Source of the DNA: Massilia psychrophila
GTDB lineage: Bacteria; Pseudomonadota; Gammaproteobacteria; Burkholderiales; Burkholderiaceae_D
Length of the DNA: 64,000 nucleotides
Reading direction: 5' to 3'
NCBI RefSeq assembly: GCF_002760665.1
Contig: NZ_PDOB01000011.1
Location: forward strand, 62,001-126,000
A model generated the notes under the pieces. That model was not told where the DNA came from. It saw nothing but the letters and a program-made list of their open reading frames with translations, and did not search any database. Shown one piece after another: positions 30,197 to 39,813 of the stretch. The position numbers and the translations under genes were made by a program. Position 1 is the first letter of the stretch. The number at the start of each line of letters is the position of its first letter.

Positions 30197-30961
30197 TCAG
30201 AGGGCCGCGCCCGGCTTGGCATTCAGCTCCGGCACGCCGAAAATCTGGCGGTAGCCGGCGTACAGCGCGCACTGTAGCAGCAGGATGAACAGGAATCCTA
30301 GCCAGGTAATGACCACCCGGCCCGGCGAAGCGCTGCCGAACACCATCAACAGCGCGATGCTGGCGAGCATGAAAATGCCGAACCACGCCAACAACATCAC
30401 CAGGAACACGCGCGCCGAACGTATCACCGCGAAGAAGCTGTAAAAAATCGCTTTACCGGGTGGCATCTTCTGCCAGAACGCCAGCGGCGAGGCGAAGCAC
30501 AGCGCCATGACGGTGCCGATTTGAAGGATCGCAATGAGCAGCACGCCGAGCATGTCGGAGCGGTCCACCACGGCCGGCACGGCCGGGTTGGCCGCCTGCT
30601 TCCAGAAACCTTCGCCCAGCGTCAGGTAGGCGATGACGGTCAGTAGCGCCGTGACCAGCAGGTAGACCAAGCCGATCTTGCACAGATTGATGACGGCCGG
30701 CTTGCGGAACCCCGTCAGCAGTACCATGGGCGTGACGCGCTGGCCGTGGTCGATCATCAGGCAGGCCTGCATGAACGACATGCTCAGCGACGGAATCAGC
30801 ACCACTGCGACAATCTGCCCCAGCAGCGGCACCGCGCCGATGACGAAGCTGAAGAGCACGTTGGCGAACAGCAGGGTGGTCAGCGCCGCCGGCTGCTTGC
30901 GGAACAGGTTCATGCCTTGCTTGAGCCAGGACCAACCTGCTTTTGCGGGAATCGCGCTCAT
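30197..30961 (-). CDS. BPSS1780 family membrane protein
   Basis: A 254-residue integral membrane protein with about six transmembrane segments ([100 protein letters not shown]). It matches the BPSS1780 family widespread in Burkholderiales, always near thrB; function unknown. Its ATG overlaps the thrB TGA (ATGA at 30961-30958), so translation is coupled to homoserine kinase. Confidence 0.85.
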   Translation of the reverse strand: MSAIPAKAGWSWLKQGMNLFRKQPAALTTLLFANVLFSFVIGAVPLLGQIVAVVLIPSLSMSFMQACLMIDHGQRVTPMVLLTGFRKPAVINLCKIGLVYLLVTALLTVIAYLTLGEGFWKQAANPAVPAVVDRSDMLGVLLIAILQIGTVMALCFASPLAFWQKMPPGKAIFYSFFAVIRSARVFLVMLLAWFGIFMLASIALLMVFGSASPGRVVITWLGFLFILLLQCALYAGYRQIFGVPELNAKPGAAL

Positions 30962-31926
30962 GCCGGAAGCCCGTACGCCGGGAGCCCCGGCGTGGCAATG
31001 CGTTCGCGCAGGATGCGCTCAAAATGAGACGGATCGTGGGGCGTCAACATTTCGGCAGTGCGCGGCAGGTACAGGTCATACAGGCGCGACAGCCAGAAAC
31101 GCAGCGCGGCGGCGCGCAGCATCGCTTGCCACGACTGCCGCTCGGCGTCAGTGAACGGGCGCACCGCATGGTAGGCGCCAAGCAGCGCATGCACGCGCGC
31201 TTCAATCAGCACGCCGCTGGCCTGGTCGGTGCACCAGTCGTTGACGGTGACGGCAAGGTCGAACAACCAAGTGTCGCAGCCGGCGAAATAAAAATCGAAA
31301 AAGCCGGTCAGGCGCTCGCCGTCGAACATCACGTTATTGCGGAACAGGTCGGCGTGCACCGGCCCGCGCGCCAATTGCTGATAAACGGGGCCGGCGGCGA
31401 ATGCTTGCTGGAAGTCGATTTCGGCGCGCAGCAGCGCAGCCCTGGCCTCATCGAGGAAGGGCAGCACCTGCGGGGCAGTCTGTTGCCACCAGGGCAAGCC
31501 GCGTAAATTCGGCTGATTCAACGGAAAGTCGCGCGCTGCCAGGTGCATGTTGGCGACCATCGCCCCGACCGCGGCGCAGTGGGGCGGTTGTGGATTCATC
31601 TGGGAGCTGCCGTCGAGCTTGCTGACGATGGCGGCCGGCTTGCCGTGCAGCGCCACCACCAGTTCGCCCTTGGCGTTGGCCACCGGCGCCGGCACCAGCA
31701 CGCCGCGTTCGGCAAGATGGCGCATCAGCTGCAGGTAAAACGGCAATTGCTCGAAGCTGAGCGTCTCGAAAATCGTCAGGACGAATTCGCCGCGCTCGGT
31801 GGTGATGAAAAAATTGCTGTTCTCAATGCCGGAAGCGATGCCGTTGATCGCAATCGCTTTGCCAAGAGAAAATTGTTCGATCCAGCAAGTGAGATCGTCC
31901 AGACTGACCGCGGTGAAAACTGCCAT
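30958..31926 (-). CDS. thrB: Homoserine kinase (alternative type)
   Basis: A 322-residue kinase of threonine biosynthesis from the aminoglycoside-phosphotransferase-like fold rather than the GHMP fold. Evidence: the start [18 protein letters not shown], the nucleotide loop [11 protein letters not shown], and the catalytic and metal motifs [13 protein letters not shown] and [16 protein letters not shown]. Sixteen further codons upstream are in frame but precede the family similarity. The gene overlaps the membrane protein gene by four bases, and a DUF2782 gene lies 93 bases upstream on the same strand. Confidence 0.94.
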   Translation of the reverse strand: MAVFTAVSLDDLTCWIEQFSLGKAIAINGIASGIENSNFFITTERGEFVLTIFETLSFEQLPFYLQLMRHLAERGVLVPAPVANAKGELVVALHGKPAAIVSKLDGSSQMNPQPPHCAAVGAMVANMHLAARDFPLNQPNLRGLPWWQQTAPQVLPFLDEARAALLRAEIDFQQAFAAGPVYQQLARGPVHADLFRNNVMFDGERLTGFFDFYFAGCDTWLFDLAVTVNDWCTDQASGVLIEARVHALLGAYHAVRPFTDAERQSWQAMLRAAALRFWLSRLYDLYLPRTAEMLTPHDPSHFERILRERIATPGLPAYGLPA

Positions 31927-32019
31927 GTGCAAGCGAAGAATAAAAAGAGGGCGGGAGATCGGATATCGGCACACAAGTACACGGCAACGTCAGGCGTGCC
32001 GTGCCAGTGCGTCGATGGC

Positions 32020-32481
32020 TTATTTTTTGTTTGGGGCTGGCAAAGGAGGCGGCGGTGCGTCGGCCGTGGCAGCATCCGCATCCTCGCCTTCCTTTTGCTT
32101 CTTCTTGGAAAGGTCAAATTCCAGCACCTTCCATTGCGGCGGACGCAGCGTGCTGCCGGTGGCGTCGCCAGTCTGCGCGACGGAGCCCGGGACCGCTCCC
32201 TTCATCGTGTAGCTGCTCTTGCCGGTCGTAACTTGCACTTCGGTGACCCGGCCGCCTTCGCGCTTCTCGTTGATTTTGGCGCCGCCGCGCTGCTGCGGCG
32301 TGACCGTGATCGGCGTATCGGTGCCTTCTTCGATGCGTTCGAGCTTGGGCGGCGCCGAACTGGACGGTTGTTGCGATTGTTGCGCCTGCTGCGCCTGCTG
32401 CGCCTGCTGCGCCTGGGCAAGGCTGGCGCAGGCCAGCATGCCCAGCAACAGGATTTTTCCAACAGTAGTGGTGCGCGCCAT
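32020..32481 (-). CDS. DUF2782 domain-containing exported protein
   Basis: A 153-residue protein with a signal peptide (GKILLLGMLACASLAQA) followed by a Gln-Ala tract, the DUF2782 core (PPKLERIEEGTDTPITVTPQQ, NEKREGGRVTEVQVTTGKSSYTM, WKVLEFDL) and a Pro/Ala/Lys-rich tail. The family occurs next to thrB and polA in beta-proteobacteria and has no known role. The Gln-Ala tract is encoded by a 9-bp tandem repeat and so may vary in length without loss of frame. Confidence 0.85.
   Translation of the reverse strand: MARTTTVGKILLLGMLACASLAQAQQAQQAQQAQQSQQPSSSAPPKLERIEEGTDTPITVTPQQRGGAKINEKREGGRVTEVQVTTGKSSYTMKGAVPGSVAQTGDATGSTLRPPQWKVLEFDLSKKKQKEGEDADAATADAPPPPLPAPNKK
32381..32416 (-). repeat. 9-bp tandem repeat inside the DUF2782 gene
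   Basis: On the plus strand TGCGCCTGC is repeated at 32381, 32390 and 32399, with a fourth copy at 32408 differing in its last base. It encodes an Ala-Gln-Gln repeat immediately after the predicted signal-peptide cleavage site. Confidence 0.9.
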
Positions 32482-32671
32482 GGTGATTCACCTTGTCATT
32501 CGTTATCTGCCATTGTAACAAACCGACACCGTCGCCAGTGGAATGTGTCGAATTTGTCCTCCCATGGACAGCATACGCCGTTGCGCATTGTTGCGTTTTC
32601 TCCAAGCCCGATTCTGCGATAATGGCAGACATTCCGCCGGTTCTGCCGGCACACCCTTTTTAGTTAGCACC

Positions 32672-35422
32672 ATGCAAAATACTCTCTTGCTAGTCGACGG
32701 TTCCAGTTACCTGTACCGCGCCTTCCACGCCTTGCCGGACTTGCGCAGCGCGGACGGCCATCCCACCGGCGCCATGCACGGCATGGTCAACATGCTGCGC
32801 CGACTGCGCGCCGATTACCCGGCCGCCTACATCGCCTGCGTGTTCGATGCCAAAGGCAAGACCTTCCGCGATGACATGTATCCCGAGTACAAGGCCACGC
32901 GCGCCTCGATGCCGGACGACCTGCGCCTGCAGATCGAGCCGATCCACGAGGCGGTAAAACAGATGGGCTGGCCGATCCTGATGGTCGACGGCGTCGAAGC
33001 AGACGACGTCATCGGCACCTTGTCGGTGCAGGCGACGAGAATGGGCATGAAGACCATCGTTTCGACCGGCGACAAGGACCTGGCGCAGCTGGTCAACGAT
33101 AACGTCACGCTGATCAACACGATGACGAACGAGAAACTCGACGAAGCCGGCGTCATCGCCAAGTTCGGCGTGCCGCCCGGGCGCATCATCGACTACCTGA
33201 CGCTGATCGGCGACACCGTCGACAACATCCCCGGCGTCATGAAGTGCGGCCCGAAGACGGCGCTCAAATGGCTGGCCGCGCACGACAGCCTGGAGGGGGT
33301 AATGCAAAACGCCGGCAGCATTGGCGGCGCCGTTGGCGAGAACCTGCGCAGCGCGCTCGCATGGCTGCCGCAAGGCCGCGCGCTCATCACCGTCAAAATC
33401 GACTGCGACCTGTCGGAACACATGGTGTCGATCGCCGACTCGCTGGTCGGCAAGCCGGAAAACATGGACGGCCTGCGCGATTTCTTCCAGCGCTATGGCT
33501 TCAAGTCGCTGCTTAGGGAAATCGTCGGCAGCCCGAACGCCGGCCGTGCCGAGGGGCCGGCCCTCAATTCGCCCGAGGGAGATTTGTTCGGCGAGCCGCA
33601 ACTGGTGCCGGTCATCCGCGGCGAGTACGAAACCGTCACCACCGAAGAGCAGCTCGACAAATGGCTGGCGCTGATCGACACCGCCGCGCTGACCTCGGTC
33701 GACACCGAAACCACGTCGCTCGAACCGATGACGGCGCAAATGGTCGGCATTTCGCTTTCCGTCGAGGCCGGCAAGGGCGCCTACATCCCGGTCGCCCACC
33801 GCTATGCCGGCGTGACCGAGCAACTGCCGCGCGAACTGGTGCTGGCCAAGATGAAACCGTGGCTGGAAAATCCGGACAAGCCTAAACTTGGCCAAAACCT
33901 CAAGTACGACAGCCACATCTTTGCCAACCACGGCGTCACCTTGCGCGGCATCGTTCACGACACGCTGCTGCAGTCCTACGTGTTCGAATCGCACAAGCCC
34001 CACGACATGGACAACATGGCGTTGCGCCACCTCGGCTACACGACGATCCCGTTTGTCGAAGTGTGCGGCAAGGGCGCCAGCCAGATCTGCTTCGACCAGG
34101 TCGAACTTGCCCGCGCCACCGAATACGCCGCCGAGGATTCCGACATCACCTTGCGATTGCACCAGACAATGAAGGGCCACGTCGAGAGCGATCCGAAGCT
34201 GGCGTACATTTACCGCGACATCGAATTGCCGACCTCGGTGGTGCTGCATAAAATCGAGCGCAACGGCGTGCTGATCGACGCCGCGCTGCTCGAGGTGCAA
34301 TCGGGCGAACTGGGCGCGCGCATCATGGAACTCGAACAAAAAGCCTACGAGCTGGCCGGCGGCCCGTTCAACCTCGGCTCGCCCAAACAGATCGGCGAAA
34401 TCTTCTTCGTCAAGCTGCAGCTGCCGGTGATAAAAAAGACGCCGACCGGGGCGCCGTCGACCGACGAGGAAGTGCTGCAAAAGCTGGCCGAGGATTTTCC
34501 GCTGCCGAAAATCCTGCTCGAATACCGCGGCATGTCGAAGCTGAAATCGACCTACACCGACAAGCTTCCCAAAATGGTCAACCGCGCCACCGGCCGGGTC
34601 CACACCAACTACGCGCAGGCGGTGGCGGTGACGGGGCGCTTGTCGTCGAACGATCCGAACCTGCAGAACATCCCGATCCGCACCAAGGAAGGCCGGCGCA
34701 TCCGCGAAGCGTTTATCGCCGGTCCCGGCAACGTGATCGTGTCGGCCGACTATTCGCAGATCGAATTGCGCATCATGGCGCACATCTCGGAAGACGCGGC
34801 GATGCTGCGCGCGTTTGCCGAGGGCGAGGACATCCACCGCGCCACCGCCGCCGAAATCTTCGGCGTCGCCCCTGGTGACGTGCAGGGCGAGCAGCGCCGC
34901 TACGCCAAGGTCATCAACTTCGGCCTGATCTACGGCATGAGCGCGTTCGGCCTGGCCAGCAATCTGGGCGTCGAGCGCGCCGCCGCGCAAAGCTACATCG
35001 ACAAGTATTTCGCCCGCTTTTCCGGCGTCAAGCAGTACATGGACGACACCCGCCTGCAAGCCAAGGCGCGCGGCTATGTCGAAACCGTATTCGGCCGGCG
35101 CCTGTGGCTGCCCGAGATCAATTCGCCGAACGGCCCGCGCAGGCAAGGCGCCGAACGGGCCGCGATCAACGCGCCGATGCAAGGCACCGCCGCCGACCTG
35201 ATCAAGCTGGCGATGATCGCCGTGCAAACCTGGCTCGAAAACGACGGCCTCGCCACGCGCATGATCATGCAGGTGCACGACGAACTGGTGCTGGAAGTAC
35301 CGGAAGCCGAGCTCGATCTGGTCAAAGTGAAGCTGCCCGAACTGATGGCCGGCGTCGCCGCGTTGAAGGTGCCGCTGCTGGCCGAAGTGGGCATCGGCAA
35401 GAACTGGGACGAAGCGCACTGA
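32672..35422 (+). CDS. polA: DNA polymerase I
   Basis: A 916-residue repair and Okazaki-fragment polymerase. The N-terminal 5'-3' exonuclease domain (LLVDGSSYLYRAFHALPDL, DGVEADDVIGTLS, STGDKDLAQLV) is complete. The 3'-5' proofreading site is retained (SVDTETTSLEPM with Asp and Glu, later NLKYDSHIF). The polymerase motifs are SADYSQIELRIMAHISED (A), KVINFGLIYGMSAFGLA (B) and QVHDELVLEV (C). The ATG at 32672 begins the family similarity; 43 in-frame upstream codons lie in the divergent promoter region. It ends at a large repeat cluster. Confidence 0.98.
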   Translation: MQNTLLLVDGSSYLYRAFHALPDLRSADGHPTGAMHGMVNMLRRLRADYPAAYIACVFDAKGKTFRDDMYPEYKATRASMPDDLRLQIEPIHEAVKQMGWPILMVDGVEADDVIGTLSVQATRMGMKTIVSTGDKDLAQLVNDNVTLINTMTNEKLDEAGVIAKFGVPPGRIIDYLTLIGDTVDNIPGVMKCGPKTALKWLAAHDSLEGVMQNAGSIGGAVGENLRSALAWLPQGRALITVKIDCDLSEHMVSIADSLVGKPENMDGLRDFFQRYGFKSLLREIVGSPNAGRAEGPALNSPEGDLFGEPQLVPVIRGEYETVTTEEQLDKWLALIDTAALTSVDTETTSLEPMTAQMVGISLSVEAGKGAYIPVAHRYAGVTEQLPRELVLAKMKPWLENPDKPKLGQNLKYDSHIFANHGVTLRGIVHDTLLQSYVFESHKPHDMDNMALRHLGYTTIPFVEVCGKGASQICFDQVELARATEYAAEDSDITLRLHQTMKGHVESDPKLAYIYRDIELPTSVVLHKIERNGVLIDAALLEVQSGELGARIMELEQKAYELAGGPFNLGSPKQIGEIFFVKLQLPVIKKTPTGAPSTDEEVLQKLAEDFPLPKILLEYRGMSKLKSTYTDKLPKMVNRATGRVHTNYAQAVAVTGRLSSNDPNLQNIPIRTKEGRRIREAFIAGPGNVIVSADYSQIELRIMAHISEDAAMLRAFAEGEDIHRATAAEIFGVAPGDVQGEQRRYAKVINFGLIYGMSAFGLASNLGVERAAAQSYIDKYFARFSGVKQYMDDTRLQAKARGYVETVFGRRLWLPEINSPNGPRRQGAERAAINAPMQGTAADLIKLAMIAVQTWLENDGLATRMIMQVHDELVLEVPEAELDLVKVKLPELMAGVAALKVPLLAEVGIGKNWDEAH

Positions 35423-35429
35423 TCTCCAA

Positions 35430-35790
35430 AGTCAGTTCCAATTCCCCAGGGGGCAGTTCCTTCCCCAGGGGGCAGTTCCGACATTCGGACACGGCCCCAT
35501 CCGTTCCCTAGTCCAATTCCCCAGGGGTCAGTTCCGACATTCGGACACGGCCCCATCCGTGCTGCCTCTGATAGCGCTGAGGTCGTGTCCGAATGTCGGA
35601 ACTGACCCCAGGGCGGAACTGACCCCAGGGCCGGAACTGACCCCCGGGGCCTGCTGAGGTCGTGTCCGAATGTCGGAACTGACCCCAGGGCGGAACTGAC
35701 CCCAGGGCCGGAACTGACCCCCGGGGCCTGCTGAGGTCGTGTCCGAATGTCGGAACTGACCCCGGGGCTTCCTGACCCCGGGGCTTCGCT
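35430..35790. repeat. Complex direct and inverted repeat cluster downstream of polA
   Basis: Two forward copies of a 32-base element (35473-35504 and 35529-35560) contain TTCCGACATTCGGACACG. Its core in reverse complement, TCCGAATGTCGGA, appears in three copies starting near 35584, 35661 and 35738, spaced exactly 77 bases. The last three belong to a 77-bp tandem repeat (35576-35652, 35653-35729 and a partial third). The short module GGAACTGACCCC recurs within and around each unit, as does CCCCAGGGG. Forward and reverse blocks could fold into a long hairpin. There is no coding frame with family similarity. The remaining stretch to 36029 holds the promoter region of the lipoprotein gene. Confidence 0.92.
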
Positions 35791-36029
35791 GGTGCCTTCG
35801 GCGCTGCAGATCGCCCGGGTCGCGCGCGCGGTATGAGTTGATGTCAGTGCGTAAATACAACGCGGAATGATCATAATGACAACGCTGCCGTGTAATTTGT
35901 GTAAGCGAAGGTTTCAAAGCGCGGTGGCGCACGAATAAGTTTCCTCATGGATAGTAAGGTGTCATGACAGTGCAGTTGAGGCTGGCAGGTTTTGACGTTA
36001 ACCGTAAAAAATATAAAGAGGCAACCATC

Positions 36030-37244
36030 ATGAACGCACCATTCTCCCGTATCGCTTTGTTCGCCACTACCGCCGTCGCCGCGGCCACCTTGGTTGCCTG
36101 CGGCGGCGGCGGCGCAGCGGCGCCGGCGCCGACCGCTACCATGGGCACGCTTGGCGTGTCGATGACCGACGCGCCGGCCTGCGGTTTCGACGCCGTCAAC
36201 GTCACGGTCAACAAGGTGCGGGTCCACGCGAGCGCGTCGGCGAGCGACACGGAGGGCGGCTGGACCGACATCACGCTCAGCCCGGCCAAGAAGATCAACC
36301 TGCTCAACCTGACCAACGGCGTGCTCGAAGCGCTGGGCCAGACAAGCCTCGCGCCCGGCCACTATTCCCAGTTGCGCCTGGTCCTTGACGCCAACACCGG
36401 CACCGGCCTGGCCAACTCCGTCGTCCCCACCGGTTCGACCGTCGAGCAGAGCCTGGTAACGCCAAGCGCGACCCAATCGGGCATCAAGCTGGTCAATGAA
36501 TTCGACATCGCCGCCGGCCAGCGCGTCGACCTCGTGCTCGACTTTGACGCCTGTAAGTCGGTGCATACCACCGGCAACGGCAAATACATGCTCAAACCCG
36601 TCGTCAAGGTCATCCCGACCGCCATCAACGGCATCTCGGGCGTCATCAACACTGCGCTGCTGGCCAGCCACGTGACGGTATCGGCGCAGCAGAACGGCGT
36701 TATCGTCAGCTCCACCGTGCCGAGCGCCACCGGCGAATTCTTCCTTGCCCGCCTGGTGCCGGGTAACTACGACGTCGTCATCACGGCCGACGACCGCGCC
36801 GCGTCGGTGGTCGCCGCCGTGCCGGTGGCGACCACCAGCAGCAACACCGTGCTGTCGACCGCCAGTGCGCCGATCAACCTCGCCGCCAGCACCAGCGGCT
36901 CGATCAGCGGCGTCGTGACGCTGGCGCCTGCCAGCACTACCGAGCCGGCCTACGTCGCCGCCAAGCAGTCGTTCGCGGCCGGCCCGACGGTGACGATCAA
37001 GTACCAGGGCGCCGACCTGGTGAGCGGCGCCTACACGCTGGCCAGGCTGCCAATCGCCGCGCCGCAGTACACCATGTACAGCGCCACCTTGCCGCTGGTG
37101 TTCACCCAGAACCTGACCACCACGCCAGGCGCCGGCAAGTACAAGGTTGATGCCTCGGCGACCGGTTATACCGCCAAGTCGGTGTCCACGGTCGACATTT
37201 CGGCGGCCAGCCAGTCGAACGTCAACTTCGCGCTGATTCCTTAG
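36030..37244 (+). CDS. DUF4382 domain-containing lipoprotein
   Basis: A 404-residue predicted lipoprotein. The signal peptide ends in the lipobox LVAC followed by Gly residues (AAATLVACGGGG). The DUF4382 domain follows: MGTLGVSMTDAPACGFDAVNVTVNKVRVH, GWTDITLSPAKKINLLNLTNGV and APGHYSQLRLVLD. The C-terminal half has carboxypeptidase-regulatory-like beta-sandwich repeats (GEFFLARLVPGNYDVVITADDRA; GSISGVVTL). AGAGG lies eight bases ahead of the ATG. Function unknown; such proteins are outer-membrane or periplasm-associated. A decayed paralogue follows. Confidence 0.87.
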   Translation: MNAPFSRIALFATTAVAAATLVACGGGGAAAPAPTATMGTLGVSMTDAPACGFDAVNVTVNKVRVHASASASDTEGGWTDITLSPAKKINLLNLTNGVLEALGQTSLAPGHYSQLRLVLDANTGTGLANSVVPTGSTVEQSLVTPSATQSGIKLVNEFDIAAGQRVDLVLDFDACKSVHTTGNGKYMLKPVVKVIPTAINGISGVINTALLASHVTVSAQQNGVIVSSTVPSATGEFFLARLVPGNYDVVITADDRAASVVAAVPVATTSSNTVLSTASAPINLAASTSGSISGVVTLAPASTTEPAYVAAKQSFAAGPTVTIKYQGADLVSGAYTLARLPIAAPQYTMYSATLPLVFTQNLTTTPGAGKYKVDASATGYTAKSVSTVDISAASQSNVNFALIP

Positions 37245-37446
37245 ATTAAAACGAGGGGCTGTCAAGGCTGCGCCATGGATGGGGCAGTCTGGCGGGGGCA
37301 AGACGACCATTTTTGTTAATTATTCTTTAACTTGGTTGTTCTGAATGTGTGTTTGTGAACGGAAATATTTCGCGCTCTATAAGATCGGCGGTATGGCAGG
37401 GCTCCACTTGTTCGAGCTCCGCATTCACCGATTTTAGGGATACACC

Positions 37447-37977
37447 ACGAAAACTTCTTTCCGCCGTCGGGGCTGCCTCACTCTATCGGCGATTGCGTTG
37501 GCAGCCCTTTCCGCTTGTGGCTGTGGCGGCGGCGGCGGCGCCTCCTGCTCCGGTGCCGGCGGTTGCCGATCAGCCATTTACGTCGACCTGGAGCTTCCCT
37601 ACGCTGTCCAATCCAAACCCGGCGCCGTCACCCTCGCCAACAGTAATGTTTGGCACCGTTGCCATGGCAATAGCCGACGAGCCCGCCTGCGGGCTCGATG
37701 CCGTCAACATGACCGTCACCAAAATGCACTTTCACATGAGTGCAACTGCCGCCTCAGGCGAGGCTGGCTGAACAGAAATCGACGTGCAGCCGGCGCGCCG
37801 GATTAATATCGCGCAGATGCGCAACGGCGCCAGTTGGCGCTGTACAGTGCGACCGGATCGCTGGCCTTCGCGGCCCAGCCGGACATTGCGCCGTCGGTTG
37901 CCTCGTACATGGTTGCAGCGAGCGCCCCCGGCTATACGACGCGGGTGACCGCGACCCTGCGGGCGGTGCCCAACTGA
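37447..37977 (+). pseudogene. Decayed second DUF4382 lipoprotein gene
   Basis: A paralogue of the preceding gene with several independent lesions. The expected ATG is ACG (37447-37449), with a good AGGGA ahead of it and KTSFRRRGCLTLSAIALAALSAC, a lipoprotein signal, behind it. A frameshift then moves the DUF4382 domain (GTVAMAIADEPACGLDAVNMTV) to another frame. The conserved Trp of GWTDI is a TGA stop, with the family sequence continuing in frame after it (TEIDVQPARRINIAQMRNGA). Most of the middle is deleted, and the C-terminus resumes in another frame as LALYSATGSLAF ... GYTTRVTATLRAVPN. It is a remnant of a tandem duplication. Confidence 0.8.
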
Positions 37978-38044
37978 GCGACTACATCACGGCAGGGCGG
38001 GGGGCTCGCCAGGGCGCTAGTTGGCGCCTCTGGAGTACAGTACA

Positions 38045-38866
38045 ATGCGCAGTTGCAAGCATTGCAAAACGCTGCGTTCACGAGGCATTCACATCGACCC
38101 GATTCTCATATCCATCCTGCTGGCGACGACCATCGCCGGCGTTTTCAGCATCACCGCCGCGGCGGTGTTTTCGTTCGCGCTGCTCTCGAAGGTAGTCGAG
38201 CGCATGGTCAGCCTGTCGGTCGGCATCATGCTGTCGACGTCCTTGCTGCACGCGCTGCCGGAAGCGTTCGAGTCGGGCGCCGACCCGCGCAGCCTGTTCG
38301 CCACCTTGCTGGCCGGGCTGCTGTGCTTTTTCATGCTGGAGAAATTCGCCATCCTGCGCCACTCCCACCATCACGAAGGCGACGGCCACCATCACGCCCA
38401 CGGGCACGATGCGCGCGAAGCCGGGCGGGCGGGGTGGATGATCCTGATCGGCGACGGCATGCATAATTTCACCGACGGCATCCTGATCGCGGCGGCCTTC
38501 CTGGCCGACCCGAAGCTCGGGCTGGTCACCGGGCTGGCGATCATCGCGCATGAAATTCCGCAGGAGATCGGCGACTTTATCGTGCTGCTCAACGCCGGTT
38601 TTACGCGCAAGCGCGCCTATGTATTCAACCTGCTGTGCAGCCTGATGGCGGTGGCGGGCGGCTTGCTCGGCTACTTCACGCTCGATCGCGCCAGCGGGAT
38701 GATTCCGTATGTGCTGGTGTTTGCCGCTTCCGGCTTCATCTACATCGCGGTGAGCGACCTGATGCCGCAGATGCAGCGCCGCGCCACGGTGCGCGAGTCG
38801 ATTCCGCAAGTGCTTTTGATCGGCCTTGGCGTCGTGATCGTGCTGTTTTTGACGCGCGGCCACTGA
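38045..38866 (+). CDS. ZIP family metal transporter
   Basis: A 273-residue inner-membrane importer of divalent metals (zinc, iron or manganese). About eight transmembrane segments are visible. The histidine-rich cytoplasmic loop HSHHHEGDGHHHAHGHD separates TM3 from TM4, and the metal-site helices are DGMHNFTDGILI and AHEIPQEIGDFIVLL. The start is uncertain: ATG at 38045 is used, giving a Cys-containing N-terminus (MRSCKHCKTL), but the first helix begins only at about residue 19. The gene begins 68 bases after the decayed lipoprotein gene, so its promoter may lie inside that remnant. Confidence 0.88.
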   Translation: MRSCKHCKTLRSRGIHIDPILISILLATTIAGVFSITAAAVFSFALLSKVVERMVSLSVGIMLSTSLLHALPEAFESGADPRSLFATLLAGLLCFFMLEKFAILRHSHHHEGDGHHHAHGHDAREAGRAGWMILIGDGMHNFTDGILIAAAFLADPKLGLVTGLAIIAHEIPQEIGDFIVLLNAGFTRKRAYVFNLLCSLMAVAGGLLGYFTLDRASGMIPYVLVFAASGFIYIAVSDLMPQMQRRATVRESIPQVLLIGLGVVIVLFLTRGH

Positions 38867-38872
38867 CGCTAC

Positions 38873-38903
38873 GGGGTCTGACCCGTCGTCTGGGTCAGAC
38901 CCC
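38873..38903. terminator. Palindrome between convergent ZIP and sseA genes
   Basis: GGGGTCTGACCC (38873-38884) and GGGTCAGACCCC (38892-38903) form a perfect 12-bp stem with a seven-base loop in the 56-base convergent gap. There is no T-run. The GGGTCTGACCC core recalls the TGACCCC modules at 35430-35790, so it may be a dispersed extragenic repeat that doubles as a transcription barrier. Confidence 0.6.
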
Positions 38904-38922
38904 TGCGGTGACCAGATTCCGG

Positions 38923-39786
38923 TCAGCCTCCCATCGCCACCGGCCGCGCCGGATTGGCGCACCACTCGCTCCACGACCCCGGGTACAGCGCCGCGCCAGG
39001 CATGCCGGCGAGTTCGAGCGCCAGCAGGTTGTGGCAGGCGGTGACGCCGGAGCCACACTGCATCACGGCCTTGGCCGGGTCGGCAACCAGTGCGGCGAAA
39101 TCGGCGTTGAGCTGGCCGGCGTCCTTGAAGCGGCCGTCAGGCTGCAAATTGTCCTTGAAAAACCGGTTCTTCGCGCCCGGGATATGGCCACCCACCGGGT
39201 CGATGGTCTCGTTCTCGCCGCGGAAGCGGTCGGGTGCGCGGGCGTCGACGACGGTCAATTGCTCCGTGCCGATGTTGGCCAGCACATTGGCCAGCACATC
39301 ATCGGCCGACACGGTCCGCACCAAAGGCGCACGCTCTTTGACGTCGCCGCGCGGCCGGACCGGCACCGCCGCCGTCATCGGCAATGCCTGCGACTGCCAT
39401 GCCGCCAGGCCGCCGTCGAGCACCGCCACCGCCGGATGGCCGAGCCAGCGCAGCAGCCACCACAGGCGGGCGGCGAACATGCCGCCGTGGGCGTCGTAGG
39501 CCACCACCTGGGAGTCGTCGTCGACGCCCCAGTCGCGCAAGGTAGCGAGCAGCGCGACCCGTTCGGGCAGCGGATGGCGTCCGCGAAACCGGCCGTCGGC
39601 GCCGATTTTTGAGCCGGACAACGCCGTTTCCATGTCGCCGAAGACGGCGCCCGGGAGATGCCCGATGGCATAGCCGTCGGCGCCGGCGGCGAGGTTCATC
39701 AGGTCGTGCCGGCAGTCGACGACGACCAGCTTTGGGTCCTCGCTACGTCCGGCCAGTTCGCTTGCGGTGATCAATGTCGTGTACAT
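38923..39786 (-). CDS. sseA: Sulfurtransferase (3-mercaptopyruvate / thiosulfate type)
   Basis: A 287-residue two-domain rhodanese. The inactive N-terminal rhodanese domain covers about residues 1-140 (VVVDCRHDLMN, GHLPGAVF). The active C-terminal domain has the six-residue loop CGSGVTACH with the catalytic Cys. The loop CGSGVTA is typical of 3-mercaptopyruvate sulfurtransferases. It is the last gene of a minus-strand operon behind an EamA transporter (27-base gap). Confidence 0.9.
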   Translation of the reverse strand: MYTTLITASELAGRSEDPKLVVVDCRHDLMNLAAGADGYAIGHLPGAVFGDMETALSGSKIGADGRFRGRHPLPERVALLATLRDWGVDDDSQVVAYDAHGGMFAARLWWLLRWLGHPAVAVLDGGLAAWQSQALPMTAAVPVRPRGDVKERAPLVRTVSADDVLANVLANIGTEQLTVVDARAPDRFRGENETIDPVGGHIPGAKNRFFKDNLQPDGRFKDAGQLNADFAALVADPAKAVMQCGSGVTACHNLLALELAGMPGAALYPGSWSEWCANPARPVAMGG

Positions 39787-39813
39787 GGCGCCCTCGGGTT
39801 GAACTAAATTTCG

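Noticed and set aside
32690-35419. 909-codon minus-strand open frame opposite polA
   Set aside because: Antisense shadow of polA, His/Asp/Gln/Arg-rich in the way typical of reversed GC-rich genes.
35430-35790. CRISPR array after polA
   Set aside because: Repeats are contiguous or nested with no unique spacers of constant length, and no cas gene is present.
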